A stretch of 64,000 bases of DNA from Adhaeribacter swui. Its GTDB lineage: Bacteria; Bacteroidota; Bacteroidia; Cytophagales; Hymenobacteraceae. Under the pieces are notes generated by a model, which saw nothing but the letters and a program-made list of their open reading frames with translations, was not told where the DNA came from and searched no databases. The position numbers and the translations under genes were made by a program. Where the stretch lies: the NCBI RefSeq assembly GCF_014217805.1, contig NZ_CP055156.1:2548585-2612584 (forward strand), read 5' to 3'. Of the stretch, positions 15,819 through 24,019 are shown piece after piece (within the stretch, counting starts at the first letter, position 1; the number at the start of each line of letters is the position of its first letter).

Positions 15819-16775
15819 TTAGTTTTTCAGGTACTTATCCAGGAAGTCAAAAACTTTGTTCAGGTTTTCCGGGGTTTCAAATTGGGGGCCACAATGGCCT
15901 ACTCCGGGGAGTAATTCCAGCGTTACCTTGTCTGGACCTAAAGTTTTTACCAGATCGGCGTAAAAGTTTTCTGATTGTTCAGTGGGTACCAGGTTATCGT
16001 GGGTACCGTGCTGAATAAAAAAAGGTGGATCCGCTTCCGAAATATAGGTGGCTGGGTTGGCGGCTTGTACTAAATCCGGAGCCTGAGTTATTTGTTTGCC
16101 GATTAATTCGGATTCCGGGGACTGGGCGGTATCATGGTCAGCTCGGCCTTTGTTGCTAAGCTTAAATTGCGAGTCCATTTGGTCGAACTGAATGGGGCCG
16201 TACCAATCTACTACGGCTTGTACCAGGCTGCTTTGGCCGGCATTAACTAAACCTGCTTCGTTAAATGCATCATCGTCGCCGGTGGTGCCGGCCATGGCTG
16301 CAAGATGTCCTCCTGCCGAATTTCCCCAGGTAGCTAATTTTTCCGGGTTAAGTTTGTACGTTTTAGCGTTGGCCCGCACCCAGCGAATGGCCGCTTTTAC
16401 ATCCTGAATTTGCGCCGGGAAAATAGCTTCGCTGCTCAGCCGGTAATTAATGCTAATGACGGCATAACCTCGTTCCAGGCCATTTAGGGCCGCGTTTACC
16501 TGCGGATCTGCTTTGTCGCCCATTTTAAAAGCACCCCCATGGATAGCCACAATAACCGGGAAAGGGGCATTGCTGGCATCGGGTAAATAAATATCTAGTT
16601 TCTGGGCCGGCGACTCGCTGGCATAAGCAATATTTAAAAATTTATTCTTAATGTTTTTGGTATTAACCGGTGGCATTTGTCGTCCGGTTAAACGCGTAGC
16701 TGGTGCTTGGGCAAACAAGGGATATCCCATCAAGCTAACTACAATCGAAAAAATAAAGCAATAAATAGAAGTCAT
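15819..16775 (-). CDS. Secreted alpha/beta hydrolase (BD-FAE/esterase-lipase type)
   Basis: 318 residues with a cleavable signal (IFSIVVSLMGYPLFAQ). The oxyanion-hole motif HGGAF is at 79-83 and the nucleophile elbow WGNSAGG places Ser153. The acid and base are probably in FIQHGTHDNLVP and PGVGHCGPQFE near the C-terminus. The DIYLPD..PFPVIVAIHGG opening is typical of carbohydrate or feruloyl ester hydrolases of the hormone-sensitive-lipase group. A CAAAnnTA element at 16852-16859 (a TAACTTTG -7 box on the minus strand) lies about 77 bases upstream. It is convergent with the Gfo/Idh/MocA gene. An acetyl or feruloyl esterase role is plausible but not shown. Confidence 0.9.
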   Translation of the reverse strand: MTSIYCFIFSIVVSLMGYPLFAQAPATRLTGRQMPPVNTKNIKNKFLNIAYASESPAQKLDIYLPDASNAPFPVIVAIHGGAFKMGDKADPQVNAALNGLERGYAVISINYRLSSEAIFPAQIQDVKAAIRWVRANAKTYKLNPEKLATWGNSAGGHLAAMAGTTGDDDAFNEAGLVNAGQSSLVQAVVDWYGPIQFDQMDSQFKLSNKGRADHDTAQSPESELIGKQITQAPDLVQAANPATYISEADPPFFIQHGTHDNLVPTEQSENFYADLVKTLGPDKVTLELLPGVGHCGPQFETPENLNKVFDFLDKYLKN

Positions 16776-17208
16776 GGGTTAAAATTTTAAAAATTGCCGA
16801 TAACAGAATAAGCTTTATCTATGATTCGAATGGAGTTTAAAAATAAGTCAGCAAAGTTAAACTTAAAAGTTTATTTTAATCAGACCTGAATTTTAGGCAA
16901 GTATGGTGGGTTTATGCGGCGCTTGCTGTTTAAATAAAGCTTAATGGTAGCCGCTCATTCCTTGGCTTAGATAACAACTCTCACACACACCACCAGGCAC
17001 AGCTACACCAATTCATGCGCGTAAGGGAAAGGTAAAAATTTAAAAATTTAAGGGCAGTTTGGCGAAGGTTAGTTAAGAATAAGCGACGCGCAAGTGAATT
17101 AAATCCACTTGCGCGCCGCTACGTTTTAAATTTAAGAAGGAATAGAGTCTAGCGTAATCCGGGCAAACTCCTGCCGAATAAACGATGTTAATCTAAGCCG
17201 TTAGGAAT
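16776..17208. other. 433-bp intergenic region with one strong hairpin
   Basis: Between two minus-strand genes. Apart from the hairpin at 17083-17119, an A/T palindromic spacer at about 17035-17050 and the upstream box of the esterase, I see nothing. Confidence 0.55.
17083..17119. repeat. GC-rich hairpin downstream of the ABC-F gene
   Basis: CGCGCAAGTG (17087-17096) pairs perfectly with CACTTGCGCG (17106-17115), extended by GCG/CGC after one mismatch. It lies about 90 bases after the ABC-F stop on the minus strand; without a T-run it is only a possible terminator. The GCGCAAGTG stem resembles hairpin repeat C. Confidence 0.6.
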
Positions 17209-18852
17209 TTACTTTTTCGCGGTGCGCTCTATTTCGCGCAGGTTTTCCATTTTTTTGTTGCGCAGGAAACCGTTAATGTCTTCGAAGTGCTCTCTAATGC
17301 GTTTGTTGCCAAATTCAAATACTTTGGTAGCCAGGCCATCCAGAAAATCGCGGTCGTGCGATACCAGAATCAGGGTGCCATCAAAAGCTTTAAGGGCGTC
17401 TTTCAGGATGTCTTTGGTTTTAATGTCCAGGTGGTTCGTCGGCTCATCCAGAATTAACAGGTTTACCGGTTGCAACAATAATTTAATCATGGCCAAACGG
17501 GTTTTCTCGCCGCCCGACAATACTTTTACCTTCTTCTCGATGGTATCGCCGCTGAACATAAAAGCGCCCAGAATATTTTTAATGTTGGTACGCACATCGC
17601 CCACGGCAATCTGGTCGATGGTTTGAAACACAGTTAATTCTACGTCGAGCAAGGCGGCCTGGTTCTGGGCAAAATAGCCAATCAACGAATTATGGCCCAG
17701 TTGCAAGGAGCCCTCATAATCTATTTCGCCCATAATGGCTTTTACCAGCGTAGATTTACCTTCGCCGTTTTTGCCCACAAAAGCTACTTTCTGGCCCCGC
17801 TCAATGGTAAGCGAAGCATCCTGAAACACGGTATGGTCGCCGTATTTTTTGGTTAAGTGGTCCACGATAACGGGGTAGTTGCCGGAACGCGGTGCAGGCG
17901 GAAATTTTAAATTTAAATGCGAAGTATCTACTTCATCCACCTCAATCAACTCAATCTTTTCCAGCATTTTTACCCGCGATTGCACCTGCAAGGTTTTAGA
18001 GTAAGTGCCTTTAAAGCGGTCGATAAAGCCCTGGATTTCGGCAATTTCTTTTTGCTGGTCTTCGTACTGGCGCTGTTGCTGCTCGCGGCGCTCCTGACGC
18101 AATTGCAGGTACTGGCTGTAATTTACTTTGTAATCGTAAATACGGCCCATGGTTACCTCAATGGTGCGGTTGGTAATGTTATCCACAAAGGTTTTATCGT
18201 GCGAAATAACAATAACAGCCTTGGCATTATTTACCAGAAATTCTTCGAGCCACTGAATCGATTCTATATCCAGGTGGTTGGTAGGCTCATCGAGCAAAAT
18301 TAAATCGGGTTGCTGCAAAAGTATTTTGGCCAGCTCAATGCGCATGCGCCAGCCCCCGCTAAACTCTTTAGTTGGCCGCGAAAAATCTTCCCGGGAAAAG
18401 CCTAAGCCTTTGAGCGTTTTCTCTACTTCGGCATCAAAATTAATTTCTTCGACGGAGTAGTATTTTTCGCTGAGCTCCGATACTTGTTCGATAATGGCGT
18501 AATATTCTTCGGATTCGTAATCGGTGCGGACTTCCAATTGGGCATTCAGTTCGTCCATTTGGGCTTTCATAGCCAGAATTTTACCGAAAGCCTTAGAAGT
18601 TTCTTCGAAAACGGTAGCGTTGTCTTCGGTGAGTAAATGCTGTGGTAAATAAGCAATAACGGCATCTTTGGGCGCCGATACTTTGCCCCGGCTAGGTTTG
18701 TTTACGCCGGCAATAATTTTAAGTAAGGTCGATTTTCCTGCCCCATTTTTACCCATTAAGGCTATGCGGTCGGTTTCGTTTATATTAAAACCAACATTGC
18801 TAAAAAGGGCCGCCCCGTTAAACTCTACACTAACCGAATCTACTGAAATCAT
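17209..18852 (-). CDS. ABC-F family ATP-binding protein (ribosome-associated)
   Basis: 547 residues with two ABC ATPase domains and no membrane segments, as in ABC-F translation factors. Domain 1 has Walker A GKNGAGKS, signature FSGGWRMR and Walker B ILLDEPTNHLD; domain 2 has GKNGEGKS, LSGGEKTR and LILDEPTNHLD. The Arg/Gln-rich linker of about 80 residues (RQERREQQQRQYEDQQKE) lies between. This pattern fits the Uup/YbiT/EttA group that acts in the ribosomal E site; I cannot tell which subclass, nor whether it gives antibiotic protection. A probable promoter is at 18873-18903. Confidence 0.93.
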   Translation of the reverse strand: MISVDSVSVEFNGAALFSNVGFNINETDRIALMGKNGAGKSTLLKIIAGVNKPSRGKVSAPKDAVIAYLPQHLLTEDNATVFEETSKAFGKILAMKAQMDELNAQLEVRTDYESEEYYAIIEQVSELSEKYYSVEEINFDAEVEKTLKGLGFSREDFSRPTKEFSGGWRMRIELAKILLQQPDLILLDEPTNHLDIESIQWLEEFLVNNAKAVIVISHDKTFVDNITNRTIEVTMGRIYDYKVNYSQYLQLRQERREQQQRQYEDQQKEIAEIQGFIDRFKGTYSKTLQVQSRVKMLEKIELIEVDEVDTSHLNLKFPPAPRSGNYPVIVDHLTKKYGDHTVFQDASLTIERGQKVAFVGKNGEGKSTLVKAIMGEIDYEGSLQLGHNSLIGYFAQNQAALLDVELTVFQTIDQIAVGDVRTNIKNILGAFMFSGDTIEKKVKVLSGGEKTRLAMIKLLLQPVNLLILDEPTNHLDIKTKDILKDALKAFDGTLILVSHDRDFLDGLATKVFEFGNKRIREHFEDINGFLRNKKMENLREIERTAKK

Positions 18853-18872
18853 AAAATTGCTATATAAGGCCG

Positions 18873-18903
18873 CAAAGATACGAAAGAAGGCAGGAAATTA
18901 AAA
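18873..18903 (-). promoter_or_regulatory. Probable Bacteroidota-type promoter of the ABC-F gene
   Basis: On the minus strand TTTT (18900-18903), 19 bases, then TATCTTTG (18873-18880), an exact TAnnTTTG match, 20 bases before the start codon. Confidence 0.45.
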
Positions 18904-18940
18904 TTTGCTTTATCGCGGGCTTCAGGTAATAATTTGGAAG

Positions 18941-19987
18941 TTATTCTTTTACGAAAGGTAATTTTAAAAAACGCCTGGATTGCTTTTGGTATAGTTGGTT
19001 ATTCTGGTTCCAGACGATATGCGCAGCTGCTTTGGGCGTGCGATTGATCAGCTTTAATCCTTGTTCCACGGGTAAAACGCTTGAAGCCGTCGAAAGCCAA
19101 TCGGCAGCGGTGCCGTTTTTGGCCACAATGGTTACCCGCCGCTGATCGGTAAGGCCTAAGCCGGTAAACGGATTAATAATGTGGGAGTAGCGCTGCCCGT
19201 TAATTTCGACGAACTGGTATAAATCGCCGGAGGTAGCTACGCCGGCATTTTGCAGGTAAATTTTTTGCCCGCCAATATGGTCGGTATCGTTGCTGGTGCT
19301 TAAATCAATTTCCCAACCTTGGGTGCCCGGTGGCGCCTGACTTACCCGAATATTACCTCCGCCATCTACCAAAGCTATTCTGATGTTTTTTTGTTGCAAT
19401 ACGCGCATGGCTTCGTCTACGGCATAACCTTTGCCAATGGCGCCTAAATCCAGTTGCATGCCGGGTACCCCTAGTGCGGCGGTTTTTTTAAATTTTTTTA
19501 AAATTATATGCTGATAACCGACTTTCGATTTGGCCTTAGCGAGCGCTTCCGGGGCAGGGAGTTGGTGTTGCCGGCGGGTGCGGCGCCAGAGTTGCACCAA
19601 GGGGCCAATGGTTATATCAAATGCGCCCTGCGTTTCACGGGAAACGGTTTGGGAAATTTTTAAAATTTTCCATAAATCCGGACTTAGCTTGATGGCTTTT
19701 CCAGTGCCCGCTGTAGCCGCCAATTGGTTTAATTCGCTATCGGGCACATAATCACTCATGATCTGATTTAATGTATCTATCCGGGCAAAAGCAGCGTTTG
19801 CGGCATCTTGGGCTTGTTCCGGGGAAATAGCGTAAAGCACTATCCGGAAAATAGTACCCATTTGCGGATGGCTGAATTCGTAGCGTTGCAGCTGGGTTTT
19901 AGTTGCTGCCGGGCTTGGTTGCGCGAAACCGTTAAAGGTAAAAAAGCAAAAATTTAAAAAAAGCAGGCCACGCAATAACAAAAGCAT
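18941..19987 (-). CDS. apbE: FAD:protein FMN transferase
   Basis: Attaches FMN covalently to a Thr of target flavoproteins such as NqrB/NqrC or RnfG, outside the cytoplasmic membrane. 348 residues, with a signal peptide (LLLLRGLLFLNFCFFTFNGF). ApbE motifs include HPQMGTIFRIVLYA, SDYVPDSELNQL, GAFDITIGPLVQLWR, DLGAIGKGYAVDEAM, IALVDGGGNIRVS and YSHIINPFTGLGL, with the magnesium/flavin-binding region around the last. A late AADWLSTASSVLPVEQGLKLI is also typical. The neighbouring RsmI-like gene ends 17 bases upstream, so both may share a transcript. No flavoprotein target is encoded in the window. The gene contains several A/T-palindromic stretches (AAATTTTTTTAAAATT-like, near 19488 and 19655). 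Confidence 0.95.
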   Translation of the reverse strand: MLLLLRGLLFLNFCFFTFNGFAQPSPAATKTQLQRYEFSHPQMGTIFRIVLYAISPEQAQDAANAAFARIDTLNQIMSDYVPDSELNQLAATAGTGKAIKLSPDLWKILKISQTVSRETQGAFDITIGPLVQLWRRTRRQHQLPAPEALAKAKSKVGYQHIILKKFKKTAALGVPGMQLDLGAIGKGYAVDEAMRVLQQKNIRIALVDGGGNIRVSQAPPGTQGWEIDLSTSNDTDHIGGQKIYLQNAGVATSGDLYQFVEINGQRYSHIINPFTGLGLTDQRRVTIVAKNGTAADWLSTASSVLPVEQGLKLINRTPKAAAHIVWNQNNQLYQKQSRRFLKLPFVKE

Positions 19988-20003
19988 AAAAAAACGATGC
20001 TAG

Positions 20004-20717
20004 CTAGGAGCGATAAATTAAAAAAACGGCGGGTTGTTTATGAATATCGGGTAATTTGCCTTGCCACTTGGCTACGGTAGTCGTTTTAATAAACTCGTTG
20101 GAACCAGAAATATTGGCGGCAATGCACAACTGCGTAGTAGGGTTTAGTTGCTGTAGCAAATCCGAGAGTAGTTGGTTGTTGCGGTAAGGCGTTTCCATAA
20201 AAATTTGCGTTTGGTCGCGCTGCAGCATGTCTTTTTCTAAATTGCGAATGGCTTGCACCCGGTCTTTTTTCTCGATGGGCAGATACCCGTGAAACGCAAA
20301 CGACTGGCCGTTAAAACCCGAACCCATCAACGCCAGGAGAATAGCCGATGGCCCCACCAAAGGAACCACTTTTACTCCGGCCCGATGGGCCCATTTTACT
20401 ACTTCGGCACCCGGATCGGCCACGCCGGGGCAACCGGCCTCCGAAATAATGCCGGCATTTTTCCCTTTTGTAACGGGTTCCAGGGCTTTTTTTACTTCCG
20501 CTTCCGACGAATTTTTATCAATTACTACAATTTGCAGGCTTTCAATTACTTTTTCGGGAGCCATGGTTTTAATGTAGCGGCGAGCCGTGCGGGCATTTTC
20601 CACGATAAAGTAATTTAACCCGGCAATGCATTGCGCTACCTGCGCCGGAATAACTGCTGGCGCTGTTTCTTCCGCGAGTACCGTCGGAATTAAATAAATA
20701 GTACCGGAATCGGGCAT
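20004..20717 (-). CDS. SAM-dependent methyltransferase, tetrapyrrole-methylase fold (RsmI-like)
   Basis: 237 residues with the bilobed methylase fold: GTIYLIPTVLAEE at the start, then NAGIISEAGCPGVADPGAEV and VKVVPLVGPSAILLALMGSG, which make the SAM/substrate cleft, and FAFHGYLPIEKKDR, IFMETPYRNNQL and CIAANISGSNEFIKT. These are RsmI motifs, and RsmI 2'-O-methylates C1402 of 16S rRNA. The protein is shorter than E. coli RsmI (about 285) because the C-terminal extension is missing; Bacteroidota often carry a short paralogue, so I leave the symbol empty. It sits tightly between an alpha/beta hydrolase (4 bases) and apbE (16 bases), probably one operon. Confidence 0.9.
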   Translation of the reverse strand: MPDSGTIYLIPTVLAEETAPAVIPAQVAQCIAGLNYFIVENARTARRYIKTMAPEKVIESLQIVVIDKNSSEAEVKKALEPVTKGKNAGIISEAGCPGVADPGAEVVKWAHRAGVKVVPLVGPSAILLALMGSGFNGQSFAFHGYLPIEKKDRVQAIRNLEKDMLQRDQTQIFMETPYRNNQLLSDLLQQLNPTTQLCIAANISGSNEFIKTTTVAKWQGKLPDIHKQPAVFLIYRS

Positions 20718-20721
20718 AAAA

Positions 20722-21483
20722 TTACTTTATAAAATCAACAACCAGTTGGTAAAACTTTTCGGGCGCTTCGGCGTGCACCCAGTGGCCGGCATTGGCTACG
20801 GTTTCTAGTTTAGCCTGCGGAAATAAGCGCTGGATAGAAGGCATATCTTTATCCTGAATGTACCGGGATTTCTCGCCTTTTATAAATAACGTAGGTTTGG
20901 TAAACGGCGTATCGGAGGTGGTTTCGCGGCCAACTTCTTCAATGTTTTTTTCGATAGTAGCCAGGTTCATGCGCCAGCCAAACGAATTATCTTCGCGGCG
21001 GTACAAGTTCTTCAGTAAAAATAAACGGGTTTCTGCTTCCGGAATATAAGGCGCTAAAGCGGCTTCGGCTTCGGTGCGGCTGGTCATCGTGGAAATATCA
21101 ATGGCGTTTAAACCATCAATAATATCCTGGTGGTGTACCGGGTAAGGCCGAGGCGCAATATCTGCCACAATAAGTTTACTTAGCTTTTCCGGGTGTTTTA
21201 AAGCAAAATTCATGGCTACTTTACCGCCCATGGAGTGGCCCATAATTACCGGGTTTTCCAGTTGATGCTCGGTTAAAAACTCCGCTAAGTCCTCCACCAT
21301 TAAATCGTAGTTAAAATCGGTGCTGTGCGGCGAGCGGCCGTGGTTGCGTAAATCTACCAGGTACACGTGGTAGTTTTGGCTCCAGTATTTCGCTAAAGTT
21401 TGCCAGTTATCCGAAAGGCCAAACAAGCCGTGAAGTATTACAAACGGGGTGCCCTGGCCTAAGTCGCGGTAGTGTAGTTTCAT
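20722..21483 (-). CDS. Alpha/beta hydrolase (YbfF-like esterase)
   Basis: 253 residues, cytosolic, no signal peptide. The pattern is that of small YbfF/ABHD11-type esterases: VILHGLFGLSDNWQTLAKYW for the oxyanion region, YLVDLRNHGRS, MGHSMGGKVAMNFA with nucleophile Ser84, IVADIAPRPYPVHHQD, LFIKGEKSRYI and NAGHWVHAEAPEKF for the catalytic His. It probably hydrolyses acyl-CoA or short esters. It is first in a tight minus-strand group with the RsmI-like gene and apbE. Start ATG at 21481-21483. Confidence 0.92.
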   Translation of the reverse strand: MKLHYRDLGQGTPFVILHGLFGLSDNWQTLAKYWSQNYHVYLVDLRNHGRSPHSTDFNYDLMVEDLAEFLTEHQLENPVIMGHSMGGKVAMNFALKHPEKLSKLIVADIAPRPYPVHHQDIIDGLNAIDISTMTSRTEAEAALAPYIPEAETRLFLLKNLYRREDNSFGWRMNLATIEKNIEEVGRETTSDTPFTKPTLFIKGEKSRYIQDKDMPSIQRLFPQAKLETVANAGHWVHAEAPEKFYQLVVDFIK

Positions 21484-21612
21484 AAGAGAATTTTAAATTT
21501 TTAAAAATCTTGTCCGGAAACAAGGGTAAAGGTAATAGCTTTTACTTACGTAATAGTACAATCAGGAGTAAGCAATGTTTATCTTTTCATAAGCTTAGGA
21601 TTACTACTCGTA

Positions 21613-21661
21613 TTATTTGGAGCCGGTTCCCGTCTCCATATTGCGGTGCTATCTGGTTTGT
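21613..21661 (+). repeat. Repeat A copy 4 (head fragment only)
   Basis: Only the first 49 or so bases of the repeat remain: TTATTTGGAGCCGG-ttc-CCGTCTCC (head hairpin) and TGCGGTGCTATCTGGTTTG. The body is missing; unrelated sequence and hairpin repeats follow. Confidence 0.72.
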
Positions 21662-21731
21662 AAATCATGAAACTGGCCTTCATATGGCCCTTCTCTGGCT
21701 CAAGTTTTTATCCACCCTTCCTCCATCATCT

Positions 21732-21800
21732 GGCGCAAGTTTTCAAACTTGGGCCTACTGACAAGGTAAAGTCTCCGACTTTACTCCGGCTTTAGCCGGA
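21732..21800. repeat. Hairpin repeat C array: three consecutive stems
   Basis: GGCGCAAGTTT/AAACTTGGGCC (21732-21754), GTAAAGTC-tcc-GACTTTAC (21766-21784) and TCCGGC-ttta-GCCGGA (21785-21800) follow one another almost without spacers. The first two have the same order as at 2113-2174 with changed stem sequences. Confidence 0.7.
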
Positions 21801-21863
21801 ACCTTGATCTGCTTTGCCAAGCTGCTAAAAAGAAAATTTTTAAAATTTAATATGTTTCCGTAC

Positions 21864-22063
21864 TTACTTGGAGTCTTTTCAAGCCTCCAGGCTTAGGTGC
21901 TATCTAGCTTGCTTGCTTCAAGTTTTGCCTCATGGCCGACGGGCCTCGTTTGGCTCTTTCGGGCGGTCTAAGCTTCCTTTACTCCTATTGTCGGAATTCT
22001 GCTGCGCAGAACCAGAACCTTAGAAGGCCCTCAACAGCCAAACTGGTGTCAGTTGCTTTTAGT
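21864..22063 (+). repeat. Repeat A copy 5 (solo arm, mixed centre)
   Basis: Head TTACTTGGAGTCTTTTCAAG, variable part TTAGGTGCTATCTAGCTTG, module TTGCTTCAAG, GC box CCTCATGGCCGACGGGCC. The lower central stem (GGGC..TCTAAG/CTTAGAAGGCCC) is class I, but its apex (TTCTGC-tgc-GCAGAA) is that of class III, so it is a mosaic. The tail is GTCAGTTGCTTTTAGTAG. Confidence 0.83.
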
Positions 22064-22176
22064 AGTGTCCGGTTGCTTTTTTGATGAAAGGGGTTTTTAT
22101 AGAAAAATTTTCTTTTCTAAGTCAAAGAAATACGGATTTTTAAAAGTACTAAAATGAAAATTATCATTTGCATTAT

Positions 22177-22764
22177 TTATAACCAGCAGATGGTTTTGGT
22201 TTGGGTCTGGATGGTTTTGGCAGGCAGAAATTTGGTGAGTTGGTTTAAAGGCAACAGGAGGGAGGTAACGGTCACTTTATCACCGTTGGTCATTTCGAAG
22301 GTGAGATACTCGTATTGACTCCAGAAGTATTGTCGCGATCGGCAGCGGGTATAGGTAGTCCGGATTATTTTTTCTTTGGGGTAAAAGTGTTTGTGCTGCA
22401 GATTGTAAATTTTAAAAGATTCGTTGCGTTTATCTACTTCTACTAACAGCGAGCGGCTTTGGCGCCAGTACTGGCTATGCAGAAAAAAAGTAGGTAACGA
22501 AAACGAGAGCAGCAGAGCCGAGGCGATAATCAGGAATATGGTTTCGATGGGTAAAAGGCTCGCGGCGGAGTTAATAAGCGCTCCTAAAAGCGGAATTAAA
22601 ACCAATACACACAAAATAGACCAGAACAGCAGCGAAAACTGCCGGTGAAAATCAAGAGTAAACGTACTGCGCCGGCGCGAAAAAAGCCCGATTAAAAACC
22701 GCAGGGCATATAAACCACCCACCAGCAAACCCAGCGTTTTAATCAGATTTAAGTATAACGACAT
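22177..22764 (-). CDS. Unrecognised membrane protein, probably with a PH-like tail
   Basis: 195 residues. Three probable membrane segments: residues about 5-28 (LIKTLGLLVGGLYALRFLIG), 43-68 (SLLFWSILCVLVLIPLLGAL) and 74-95 (IETIFLIIASALLLSFSLP). The remaining 100 residues (SLLVEVDKRNESFKIYNLQH..KIIRTTYTRCRSRQYF..YEYLTFEMTNGDKVTVTSLLL) read like a beta-rich bacterial PH-type domain. I recognise no family or motif. It stands alone, 50 bases downstream of selD on the same strand, and could be cotranscribed with it. It has typical codon and residue composition, so I accept it as a gene. Confidence 0.75.
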   Translation of the reverse strand: MSLYLNLIKTLGLLVGGLYALRFLIGLFSRRRSTFTLDFHRQFSLLFWSILCVLVLIPLLGALINSAASLLPIETIFLIIASALLLSFSLPTFFLHSQYWRQSRSLLVEVDKRNESFKIYNLQHKHFYPKEKIIRTTYTRCRSRQYFWSQYEYLTFEMTNGDKVTVTSLLLPLNQLTKFLPAKTIQTQTKTICWL

Positions 22765-22814
22765 GTAATTTTTGTTTGAACCAGCGCGTAAAGGAATGCA
22801 GTAATTTTAAAAAA

Positions 22815-23852
22815 TTAATTTACTGTAATTAAACTTTTCGTGCTATCCGGCTCTTGTAAAACCCCAAACGGCTTTAAAGTTAAATGAAACTCTTGAAAAA
22901 GCGATAATACTTCTTCCCGGCCGGTGGGGTCTACGGCTACTAACAAGCCGCCGCTTGTTTGCGGATCGCAGAGAATGGCGCGTTGGTAGTCGGTAAGTTC
23001 GCTGATTTTATGGCCGTAGCTATCCCAATTGCGGGTGGTGCCGCCGGGTATTGATTTTTGAGCCAGGTATTCATTCAGTTCGGGTAAGCGAGGAACGGCC
23101 GCAAAATCAATAACAGCTTGTAAATTGCTGCCTTCACACACTTCGGAAAGGTGGCCTAGTAAGCCGAAACCAGTTACATCGGTTAAGGCTTTTACGGCAG
23201 CCATTTTCCCTAACTCCGCGCCGATTTTATTTAACTGCATCATTTGCTGCGGAGCCAAGGCAGCATGTTCCATTTTTAAAATATTTTTTTTCTGGGCGGT
23301 GGTTAAGATGCCTACTCCTAACGGTTTGGTGAGGTATAATTCGCAGCCGGCAGTAGCGGTATTGTTTTGTTTTAAATGCGCAATGTTTACCAGACCGGTT
23401 ACCGCCAAACCAAATATCGGCTCCGGACTATCAATGCTGTGACCGCCCGCCAGCGGAATGCCCGCTTCGTGGCAAATAGCCCGACTTCCTTCAATTACCC
23501 GTTGCGCCACTTCGGCGGGTAAGGTATTTACGGGCCAGCCCAGCACGGCAATCGCCATTAAAGGTTTGCCGCCCATGGCGTACACATCGCTAATTGCATT
23601 GGCCGAGGCGATTTTCCCGAAATCAAAGGCATCGTCCACAATGGGCATAAAGAAATCGGTGGTACTGATTATGGCTGTCCCATCACCCAAGGCATACACG
23701 GCGGCATCGTCGCGGGAACTGTTGCCTACCAGTAAATTCTTGTCTTCGGGCGCTTTAAAGGTGGTATGCAAAATAGCATCCAGCACTTTCGGTGCAATCT
23801 TACATCCGCACCCGGCGCCGTGGCTGTATTGGGTAAGTTTATAGTCGGTCAT
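22815..23852 (-). CDS. selD: Selenide, water dikinase (selenophosphate synthase)
   Basis: Makes selenophosphate from selenide and ATP in the cytosol. 345 residues. The N-terminal [10 protein letters not shown] has Cys15 and Cys17, the pair needed for catalysis; both are Cys, so this is the non-selenocysteine version. Other motifs are [68 protein letters not shown] and [14 protein letters not shown], typical of AIR-synthase-related kinases. It is 167 bases from mnmH, which uses selenophosphate on tRNA, and no SelA or SelB gene is visible in the window. Confidence 0.97.
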   Translation of the reverse strand: MTDYKLTQYSHGAGCGCKIAPKVLDAILHTTFKAPEDKNLLVGNSSRDDAAVYALGDGTAIISTTDFFMPIVDDAFDFGKIASANAISDVYAMGGKPLMAIAVLGWPVNTLPAEVAQRVIEGSRAICHEAGIPLAGGHSIDSPEPIFGLAVTGLVNIAHLKQNNTATAGCELYLTKPLGVGILTTAQKKNILKMEHAALAPQQMMQLNKIGAELGKMAAVKALTDVTGFGLLGHLSEVCEGSNLQAVIDFAAVPRLPELNEYLAQKSIPGGTTRNWDSYGHKISELTDYQRAILCDPQTSGGLLVAVDPTGREEVLSLFQEFHLTLKPFGVLQEPDSTKSLITVN

Positions 23853-24019
23853 GGTTTAGCAGATTTTTTAAATTTTTGTCGTTGCCGATTAGGTAACGGA
23901 AGAGTTAGATGCAGAAAGTAGAAGATTAAATTTAAAAACTACGGAGCTAAATAGATTTTGCTGGAATGACAAAATTTAAAAAATCAGTCGTAGTATAAAT
24001 ACCATGGTTTCTCTACGTC

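Larger units (their letters stand above)
21484..22176. other. 693-bp intergenic region between two minus-strand genes, mostly repeats
   Basis: Contains a repeat A fragment (copy 4), a run of three hairpins, and a full repeat A copy (copy 5), all without coding features. An A/T spacer is at about 21833-21850. Confidence 0.7.
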
